Shown here piece after piece: positions 1 to 4,974 of a DNA stretch of 5,823 nt. The notes under the pieces are model-generated. The model searched no databases. It was given only the letters and a program-made list of their open reading frames with translations, and was not told the DNA's origin. Source of the stretch: Candidatus Sumerlaeota bacterium (lineage in GTDB: Bacteria; Sumerlaeota; Sumerlaeia; UBA8349); the NCBI GenBank assembly GCA_003501375.1, contig DNPO01000098.1, forward strand, positions 1,708 through 7,530, read 5' to 3'. Every line of letters starts with the position of its first letter. The first letter of the stretch is position 1. The position numbers and the translations under genes are program-made.

Positions 1-893
1 TCGTGGCTCATATTGGCCAGAAAATTGCTCTTGGCCTGGTTGGAGGCATCGGCCTGCTTTCGTGCGGCGACCAGTTCGCTGGTGCGCTGCACCACCAGTT
101 CTTCCAGATGGAGCCGATGCTGTACCAGTTCCTCTTCCGCCTGTTTGCGCTGCACCAGTCGCCACATGCCCTGCATTAGTAGCGTGAGTTGCCGCGCATC
201 GGACTGGTCGTACTCGCGATCTTTGTTGGCAACGCCCGCCACGGCAACAATGCGCTCCCCGTCAAAAACAGGCGTACTCATGTAGCACACAATGCGTACC
301 TGCCCCCTTTTCAAGGGTGTTGCCATGGAGTAGTTATTAACAATCACCGTTTCGCGCTGTCGAATTGCATCACCCCAAAACTCCGAGGTTTCAACCGGAA
401 AGGTAAGTGCCGCACTATGCAACAGTTCTGGCACCACATTTTTTGACCAGGCCTGCATGGTCAGCGCCGTTTCATCTTCGTTCAAAAATGCCAGGTATCC
501 AATTTTGCTTCCCGTCAGTTGCACGCCTTGGTTCAAGGAAAAATCCATCAGTTCCTGCAACGAAACTTCGGTTTTTTGACTAAGGGTAAGCAGGGCTTCC
601 AAGCGCTGTTCATCCAGACGTAGCGCCTTCTCAATCCGTTTACGCCGCAACATTTCGAGATACACAATAATGAAAGCCGCAGTCAGCGGGAGGACGAGAA
701 CAAGAATCAGCGTGATCGATTGATGTGTGAGGTGAAAGTACGTCCTAATATCGGAGTCATCCACCGGAATCGCCAACACCCGCGATGGCGCTATAGAAAA
801 TAACGCCCAAGCGAGCAGACCAAAAACGAAACGCAAAGCGGAACGGTTTATCACCGAAAAAAAAGGACGCTGGCAAAAGCGATTCATAGGCAT
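1..893 (-). CDS. Membrane GAF-domain sensor histidine kinase, N-terminal part (gene runs off the left edge)
   Basis: The minus-strand frame is open from an ATG at 893 to the window edge, giving 297 residues with no stop. The order seen is: a hydrophobic helix at about residues 20-41 (signal anchor), a short presumed periplasmic stretch, a second membrane helix at about 59-79, and a GAF-like sensor domain at about 95-248 with the closing pattern PVFDGERIVAVAGVANK. A coiled-coil linker follows (about 249-286, including EELVVQRTSELVAARKQA), and then the start of a HisKA H-box, NFLANMSH, whose phospho-accepting His is residue 297, the last full codon visible. The catalytic ATPase domain, and any receiver or Hpt domain, must lie outside the window. 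This linker/H-box style is typical of hybrid kinases of the BarA kind, so a C-terminal receiver is plausible but not seen. The start is 16 bp after the stop of the REC-kinase gene. An AGGTG overlapping that stop lies 12 nt upstream of the ATG. A second in-frame ATG at 887 is an alternative start. It is the last visible gene of the four-gene signalling operon. The ligand is unknown. Confidence 0.88.
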   Translation of the reverse strand, partial: MPMNRFCQRPFFSVINRSALRFVFGLLAWALFSIAPSRVLAIPVDDSDIRTYFHLTHQSITLILVLVLPLTAAFIIVYLEMLRRKRIEKALRLDEQRLEALLTLSQKTEVSLQELMDFSLNQGVQLTGSKIGYLAFLNEDETALTMQAWSKNVVPELLHSAALTFPVETSEFWGDAIRQRETVIVNNYSMATPLKRGQVRIVCYMSTPVFDGERIVAVAGVANKDREYDQSDARQLTLLMQGMWRLVQRKQAEEELVQHRLHLEELVVQRTSELVAARKQADASNQAKSNFLANMSH

Positions 894-909
894 TCTCTAA
901 AACCGCACC

Positions 910-2190
910 TCAAATTTCCATGCCAATAAACGCCGAGGAACTTTCCGCAGACAACGTTTGATTGGAAGCCGCCGGTGGAGCAACCGGAATGGTAAAAAAG
1001 AAATCGGAACCACCGCCTGAATTTTGCATCATGCCCACTTTGCCACCGTGCATCTCGACAAACTTGCGCACCAACGCCAACCCCAAGCCGATGCCACGTT
1101 TTTGGAATTCGTACTCACCCGTGGAGTGGTGGTAAACATCCAGCGAGGAAAAGAATGGCTCAAACAGATGTGGCAGGTCTTTGTCGTTAATCCCCGTTCC
1201 GTTATCGATGACATGCACCTCCAACAGGTTGGAACCTTTTAACTCGGCAGTAACGCGCAAGCAGCCGCCATCCGGGGTAAACTTGATCGCGTTGGTCAAC
1301 AGATTCACCAACACGTCCTGAATCTTATCGCGATCAATGGAAACCGTCAGCGGAACAGTGGGCGCGCTCAGCATCAGCCTTTGATTCCGCAATTCCACAA
1401 AAGGCTGAACTTCACGGGCTGCCGCTTCGATTACGTCCAAAATGGCGACCGCTTGCAGCGTCATTCGCGTGTAAGACTGGCCATCCTCACCAATTTTGAG
1501 CGCCTTGGCCACAATACGTTCCAGCCGCCGTACCGCCTGACTGCTGGATTGCAAACAGTGCAATAATTCCGCATTTCCATCCGGCGTTTTCATCTGAAGG
1601 ATTTGCATCATGCCCTTCAAAATTTGAACCGGAGTGCGCAGTTCGTGCGAGGTAACATCGATAAAAGCGGACTTCATCTTGTCCAACTCGTGCAATTCCT
1701 GGTTCGCCTTGGCTAAGGCTTCGTAAGCCGTGGTCAATTCCTGCGTACGCTCCGCGACACGACACTCCAAATTGGTGTTCAAATCGCGTAACTCTGCCTG
1801 GATACGGTTGCGCTCAATGGCATAGCGGATGACACGTTTGAGCAATGGCGCTTCCACCTCACCCTTGACCAAGTATTCCTGGGCACCGTTGCGCACCGCT
1901 TGCAGTGCAAGTTCCTGATCGTTCAGACCGGTGAGCACGAGCACAGGCGTACCGGGCGCGGCAAGATGAATCCTGTCGAAGGTGGCAAGGCCCTGGCTGT
2001 CTGGCAAGGTGAGATCGGACAGCACCACATCAAACCGATGCATGGACAGATTGTCCAACGCCTCGCTCAGTAGCTGCGCCCACACGCAGTGAAAGCGTCC
2101 GATGTCTGCGTCGCGTAAATGTTCCTGAATCAGCCGCGCATCCCCCGGATTATCTTCCACCAGCAGAAGCTCGATGGAATTCTGGGTCAT
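910..2190 (-). CDS. Receiver-histidine kinase fusion protein (REC-HisKA-HATPase), cytoplasmic
   Basis: This 426-residue protein has no membrane segment. The N-terminal receiver (about residues 5-125) has the acidic pair E12/D13, phospho-acceptor D59 (LSDLTLPDSQG), T87 and K109. The usual proline after the lysine is Gly110 (YLVKGEVE), a variant familiar in receivers that sit at the N terminus of larger signalling proteins. A coiled coil (about 126-172, containing RVAERTQELTTAYEAL) leads to a HisKA domain with His182 in FIDVTSHELRTP. The HATPase domain has an N-box around N296/N300 (NLLTNAIKF), a G1 box DNGTGI at 329-334, an F-box near 343-347, and a G2 box RGIGLGLAL from 365. The ATP lid between F- and G2-boxes is long and carries DVYHHSTGEYEFQ. 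The protein should accept phosphate on D59 and have its own kinase activity controlled by it, as an intermediate in a relay. It overlaps the upstream regulator gene by 4 bp (ATGA) and has AAGGG 8 nt before its ATG. The upstream kinase is the likely phosphodonor, possibly through a shared pool with the Rcp1-like protein (inference). The last 20 or so residues are a low-complexity tail. Confidence 0.93.
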   Translation of the reverse strand: MTQNSIELLLVEDNPGDARLIQEHLRDADIGRFHCVWAQLLSEALDNLSMHRFDVVLSDLTLPDSQGLATFDRIHLAAPGTPVLVLTGLNDQELALQAVRNGAQEYLVKGEVEAPLLKRVIRYAIERNRIQAELRDLNTNLECRVAERTQELTTAYEALAKANQELHELDKMKSAFIDVTSHELRTPVQILKGMMQILQMKTPDGNAELLHCLQSSSQAVRRLERIVAKALKIGEDGQSYTRMTLQAVAILDVIEAAAREVQPFVELRNQRLMLSAPTVPLTVSIDRDKIQDVLVNLLTNAIKFTPDGGCLRVTAELKGSNLLEVHVIDNGTGINDKDLPHLFEPFFSSLDVYHHSTGEYEFQKRGIGLGLALVRKFVEMHGGKVGMMQNSGGGSDFFFTIPVAPPAASNQTLSAESSSAFIGMEI

Positions 2191-2642
2191 TCTTTTGTCC
2201 CTTGCGGCAATTTGACAATACTAAACCAAAACGCTTCAATGGTTTTAATCACCTTGACGAACTGGTCAAGATCCAATGGCTTTGCAATATAGCAGTTAGC
2301 ATGGCTATTGTATGCCTTTGAAATATCCCGCTCCGCTTCTGACGTTGTTAGAATCACCACCGGGATGGTACGGAGCGTCTCATCGTGCTTCATTTCGTCC
2401 AAGACTTCCATGCCATTTTTTTTGGGCAGGTTGAGGTCGAGCAAGACCAAGTCAGGTCGTGCAACCCCCTCAAACTTTCCCTTGCGTCGCAGAAAATCCA
2501 TCGCCTCTTCCCCATTGCCCGCAATGTGGAGATTATTCCGCACCTTGGCATCGGACAATGCTTCCTGGGTCAGGCGCACATCGCCTGGATTGTCTTCCAC
2601 CAGCAAAATTTCAATGGGACGCGCATCGAATACTGAATTCAT
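2187..2642 (-). CDS. Single-domain response regulator, Rcp1 (phytochrome response regulator) type
   Basis: This 151-residue protein is essentially one receiver domain. It has the acidic pocket E16/D17 in LLVEDNPGDVRLTQEAL, phospho-acceptor D69 in LVLLDLNLPKKNG, the switch threonine in ILTTSE (T99/T100), and K121-P122 in YIAKPLDLDQF. The C-terminal helix ending IEAFWFSIVKLP is characteristic of the Rcp1 group that partners cyanobacterial and bacterial phytochromes and related PAS kinases. There is no output domain, so it should act as a phosphate shuttle or sink, or by protein contact. The start codon shares its A with the stop of the upstream kinase (TAATG), and a GGGGAG ribosome-binding site lies 8 nt before the ATG inside the end of that kinase gene. 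The gene overlaps the next one by 4 bp. The upstream kinase is its obvious cognate: its catalytic region is of the phytochrome-like type that normally pairs with this regulator family. The pairing is inferred from gene order and family habit. Confidence 0.95.
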   Translation of the reverse strand: MNSVFDARPIEILLVEDNPGDVRLTQEALSDAKVRNNLHIAGNGEEAMDFLRRKGKFEGVARPDLVLLDLNLPKKNGMEVLDEMKHDETLRTIPVVILTTSEAERDISKAYNSHANCYIAKPLDLDQFVKVIKTIEAFWFSIVKLPQGTKE

Positions 2643-4333
2643 TATTCTATCTCCCCTGGCGCTTTTTTCAGACTGAAGTAAAAAGTAGTACCCTTGCCCG
2701 GCTCGGACTCCACCCAGATTTTTCCCTCATGCCGCTCTACAATTTTCGAGCAAATCGCCAACCCAACCCCCGTCCCTGGGTATTCTTTTTGCGTCCGAAC
2801 GCGTTGAAAAATCAAGAATATCTGGCTAAAATATTCTTCTGCAATACCGATTCCATTATCGCGCACACTGAAAATCCAGCGAGCACCTTCTGCCCGAACG
2901 CCAACGTGAATAATCGGCGCGACCCCATCCACTTGAAACTTGAGCGCGTTGCTGAGGAGATTCTGAAACAACTGCATCAGTTGCACTTCGTCGGCCAGCA
3001 CCCGCGGCAGAGGATCATGCGTTATCACTGCGTGCGCGTCCTCTATGGCAAGTTGTAAATTATCCAGCGTTTCTGTGAAGACCCGCTCCGCATCGGTCGC
3101 TGCCAACGGACGCGCCTTGCTCGTAACGCGGGAATACTCCAACAAATCGTTCAGTAACCGCTGCATGCGCTTGGCACCATCCACCGCAAACCCGATGTAC
3201 TCATCCGCGTCCGAGTCCAGTTTGCCCGCATAGCGCTTCTTCAACATTTGGGTAAAACTGGAAACCATGCGCAGCGGCTCCTGCAAATCATGCGAAGCAA
3301 TGTAGGCGAAATTCTCCAGTTCCTTATTGGAAATTTCCAGTTTGCGCATGGTGACCTGCAAAGCATCCAGCGCCGCTTTTTTATCAGTAACATCACGTGA
3401 AATCCCAAAGGTTCCCACAATATTTCCGAGGTCATTGCGCAAAGGCACCTTGGTGGTAGAGGCCCAGGTCACGTGCCCATCCGGCCAATCCTCACGCTCT
3501 TCTTTGTCAATAACCGGCTCGCCACTCGTGATAATTCCCTGTTCATCATCAAACGCCTGGCCCGAGTGCGGCATCTCGAAAAAATCAAAATCGGTCTTAC
3601 CTTCCGCATCGGCGGGGTTCTTCAGACCAAAATGCTCCGCCAGCGTTCGACTTAACCGAATGAACTGGCTCTTGGTATTTTTGAAGTACACATGATCCGG
3701 GGTGTGCTCCAACAAATTGTTCATCAGATAGCGTTCGACTGTCAGTGCTTCCTCCGCTTGACGACGGGCAGAACTTTGTTGCTCCAGATGGTGTAGCGTC
3801 ACCGTCATACGTCGGAGTATTTCCATCACGCAAACGATTACGAGTACAAAGGCCAGAATCAACAGACAGGCATCCCCCAGCGATTTCAAAAACACTCGGT
3901 CGGAGGCACTGCGCAGCATCGATATGTTCGCCGTAATGGTGCGTGCAGCATTGTGCAAATCGGCGGCGGCTTTGGCATCACCAGGAAAATCTTTCATATG
4001 AGCAAAAAGCAACTTCGCCTTGATACTGTCTTGGCGAATAACGACAAGCAAATCCTCATCTCCGGGGAAATTTTTTTTCAGCACCGAGATATGTTTGAAA
4101 AACAAGGCGTTCTTTTGTTCCCAAAGCGTGGCGTATTTCGGATCGTGCGATCCTAAATAATCATGCACACAGGTCGCCATTTGGAACAACGTGGTATTCG
4201 CTTCATCCTGAGCGCGACCGCGTAACATTTGCTGATTCGAAAATTGCAAAATCCACCCCAAACTCAGAGCGATACAAAGCGCTGAGATGATGGCAAAAAA
4301 AACGCAAAGATGAACCTTTGGGCGAATACCCAT
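2642..4333 (-). CDS. Transmembrane PAS-domain sensor histidine kinase (phytochrome-type kinase core)
   Basis: From the ATG at 4333 the protein is 563 residues. The layout is: membrane helix about 8-29, a predicted periplasmic all-helical sensor of about 120 residues (32-153, no recognised ligand site, four-helix-bundle-like), membrane helix about 154-172, and a coiled linker. A PAS domain follows at about 203-318 (HTPDHVYFKNTKSQFIRLS at its start, GTFGISRDVTDKK at its end). The HisKA domain has His348 in FAYIASHDLQEPLRMV. The HATPase domain has an N-box at N458/N462 (LFQNLLSNALKF), G1 DNGIGI at 492-497, F-box IFLIFQRV, and G2 GTGVGLAI from 520. All catalytic motifs are intact. The HDLQEPLR H-box and the EYPGTGVGL lid mark the phytochrome-like kinase group, but no chromophore-binding PAS-GAF-PHY module is present. 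It should autophosphorylate and feed the Rcp1-like regulator encoded immediately downstream. The frame can extend to a TTG at 4354, closed by a stop at 4385-4387. I prefer the ATG because the TTG has no Shine-Dalgarno, while AAGG lies 11 nt before the ATG. First gene of the operon. Confidence 0.93.
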   Translation of the reverse strand: MGIRPKVHLCVFFAIISALCIALSLGWILQFSNQQMLRGRAQDEANTTLFQMATCVHDYLGSHDPKYATLWEQKNALFFKHISVLKKNFPGDEDLLVVIRQDSIKAKLLFAHMKDFPGDAKAAADLHNAARTITANISMLRSASDRVFLKSLGDACLLILAFVLVIVCVMEILRRMTVTLHHLEQQSSARRQAEEALTVERYLMNNLLEHTPDHVYFKNTKSQFIRLSRTLAEHFGLKNPADAEGKTDFDFFEMPHSGQAFDDEQGIITSGEPVIDKEEREDWPDGHVTWASTTKVPLRNDLGNIVGTFGISRDVTDKKAALDALQVTMRKLEISNKELENFAYIASHDLQEPLRMVSSFTQMLKKRYAGKLDSDADEYIGFAVDGAKRMQRLLNDLLEYSRVTSKARPLAATDAERVFTETLDNLQLAIEDAHAVITHDPLPRVLADEVQLMQLFQNLLSNALKFQVDGVAPIIHVGVRAEGARWIFSVRDNGIGIAEEYFSQIFLIFQRVRTQKEYPGTGVGLAICSKIVERHEGKIWVESEPGKGTTFYFSLKKAPGEIE

Positions 4334-4442
4334 AACAAACAACGCCTTTTTCAAGGAAGCAAAATTGGTGAAAACGGGACAATGTCATCAAGCATCCGTG
4401 AAGCGAAACAATTCACAAGCACGGCTCATCCCCAATACCTTG

Positions 4443-4472
4443 ATTATGGAGAGCGATTCTCCAATCTGTCAA
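4443..4472 (-). promoter_or_regulatory. Sigma70-like promoter of the four-gene kinase operon
   Basis: On the minus strand a perfect -35 box TTGACA (4472-4467) is followed after 18 bp by CATAAT (4448-4443), which matches five of six -10 consensus positions. Transcription would start near 4436, about 100 nt before the kinase ATG. It is the best promoter-like sequence upstream of the operon. The spacer contains an inverted repeat, listed separately. Confidence 0.65.
4447..4463. promoter_or_regulatory. Perfect inverted repeat in the promoter spacer, candidate operator
   Basis: The sequence TGGAGA-gcgat-TCTCCA has 6-bp perfect arms and a 5-bp centre. It sits between the -35 and -10 boxes of the kinase-operon promoter and overlaps the -10 box by two bases. 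A dimeric regulator bound here would block RNA polymerase or change promoter geometry. Short palindromes also occur by chance, and no regulator gene with a DNA-binding domain is present in the window, so the role is inferred from position only. Confidence 0.35.
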
Positions 4473-4538
4473 GGGGATTTCACAAGAGGACTAAGCTCGA
4501 TACCCACCAGTTGACACCAAAATTATCCAAAAGGTTCA

Positions 4539-4567
4539 TTGACAAGCGACACGCCCCATAGTATACG
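4539..4567 (+). promoter_or_regulatory. Sigma70-like promoter of the TM2-domain gene
   Basis: A perfect TTGACA (4539-4544) is followed by a 17-bp spacer and TATACG (4562-4567), which matches the TATA half of the -10 consensus (4 of 6). The predicted start near 4574 gives a 5' leader of about 68 nt before the ATG at 4642. Transcription starting there would exclude the in-frame GTG at 4570 as a start codon. Confidence 0.55.
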
Positions 4568-4630
4568 AAGTGTTCAAGCGACCGGAAATTACTGCTCCGC
4601 GTCCACACGTTAGCGAGGCAACATCACGAA

Positions 4631-4637
4631 AGGAAGA
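4631..4637 (+). promoter_or_regulatory. Ribosome-binding site deciding the TM2-gene start
   Basis: An AGGAAGA tract, preceded by AA, places its AGGA core 7 nt before the ATG at 4642. This is standard Shine-Dalgarno placement. The in-frame upstream GTG at 4570 lacks such a site, so the ATG at 4642 is preferred. Confidence 0.75.
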
Positions 4638-4641
4638 AGAC

Positions 4642-4884
4642 ATGCCAGATAAAAAAATCCCCGCTGGTATCTGTGGAATTCTATTGGGAGCGCTGGGCGT
4701 TCACAAATTTATTCTCGGCTATACCACGGAAGGTATTATCATGTTGTTAGTTTCGCTCCTCACTTGCGGAGTAGGAGCCACTGTAATGAGCGTCATTGGC
4801 TTGATCGAAGGAATTATTTACCTCACAAAAACGGATGAGGACTTCGTCAATACTTATGTGCAAGGGCATAAAGGTTGGTTTTGA
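4642..4884 (+). CDS. Small TM2-domain integral membrane protein
   Basis: This 80-residue protein matches the TM2 domain family. After a short charged N terminus (MPDKKIP), a first membrane helix (about 6-22, GICGILLGALGVHKF) carries the family's glycine-rich pattern and the HKFxLG turn. A second long hydrophobic stretch (about 30-61) contains the closing VIGLIEGIIYLT. A polar tail DEDFVNTYVQGHKGWF matches the common ending of bacterial members. It should be an inner-membrane protein with both ends on the same side. Biochemical function is unknown for bacterial TM2 proteins, and I do not assign one. The start is ATG 4642 rather than the in-frame GTG at 4570, because of the Shine-Dalgarno and because the GTG falls at the predicted transcription start. 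It stands alone between its own promoter and a terminator, divergent from the kinase operon and convergent with leuA, so it is probably monocistronic. A functional link to the kinases is possible only through the shared intergenic region. Confidence 0.9.
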   Translation: MPDKKIPAGICGILLGALGVHKFILGYTTEGIIMLLVSLLTCGVGATVMSVIGLIEGIIYLTKTDEDFVNTYVQGHKGWF

Positions 4885-4910
4885 TCCAGAAATCAGTACG
4901 CGCGTAAAAT

Positions 4911-4955
4911 AAAAAGGACGCTTCCCGACCCAACGGTCAAGAAGCGTCCTTTTTT
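4911..4955. terminator. Bidirectional intrinsic terminator between the TM2 gene and leuA
   Basis: Perfect 14-bp arms at 4911-4924 (AAAAAGGACGCTTC) and 4941-4954 form a hairpin. The loop has its own 4-bp stem, GACC/GGTC (4927-4930 with 4935-4938), so the structure is a stacked compound hairpin. The plus strand ends in six T residues (4950-4955), and the minus strand ends in five T residues because of the A tract at 4911-4915. It therefore works for the TM2 gene (26 bp past its stop) and for leuA (about 20 bp past its stop). Confidence 0.92.
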
Positions 4956-4974
4956 ATTGTTGCAATCCCTTTTC

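Larger units (their letters stand above)
4334..4641. other. Divergent intergenic region between the kinase operon and the TM2 gene
   Basis: These 308 bases lie between two genes that point away from each other, and I see no convincing protein gene. They hold a minus-strand promoter with an internal inverted repeat at 4443-4472, a plus-strand promoter at 4539-4567, and the ribosome-binding site of the TM2 gene. The predicted kinase-operon leader is about 100 nt (roughly 4436 to 4334). It contains two short, mutually exclusive inverted repeats: CCGTG/CACGG at 4396-4400 and 4420-4424, and GTGAA/TTCAC at 4398-4402 and 4412-4416. These are too short to name as a riboswitch or attenuator. TTGACA also occurs at 4511-4516 on the plus strand without a good -10 partner. 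Confidence 0.7.

Noticed and set aside
13..446. Plus-strand open frames across the left 450 bases.
   Set aside because: The minus strand here encodes a continuous GAF/kinase protein; the plus-strand translations are low-complexity Ser/Arg/Cys-rich sequence.
2308..3058. Long plus-strand open frames opposite the response regulator and PAS kinase genes.
   Set aside because: They are antisense shadows of genes with complete domain motifs. Their translations are rich in Ser, Arg and Pro and show no recognisable domain or initiation signal.
4396..4424. Alternative short inverted repeats (CCGTG/CACGG against GTGAA/TTCAC) considered as a switching RNA element.
   Set aside because: The arms are only 5 bp with loops of 9-19 nt and no following T tract; such pairs are expected by chance.
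4388..4429. Short minus-strand open frame (ATG 4429 to TGA 4388, 13 residues) in the kinase-operon leader, considered as a leader peptide.
   Set aside because: It would begin only about 7 nt after the predicted transcription start, has no properly spaced ribosome-binding site, and shows no codon run or terminator/antiterminator pair that would suggest attenuation.
4511..4516. Second plus-strand TTGACA upstream of the TM2 gene as an additional promoter.
   Set aside because: No -10-like hexamer occurs 16-18 bp downstream (around 4533-4540 the sequence reads ggttcatt).
4570..4641. N-terminal extension of the TM2 protein from a GTG at 4570.
   Set aside because: It overlaps the predicted transcription start, lacks a Shine-Dalgarno, and adds a polar segment absent from the family; ATG 4642 has a well-placed AGGA.
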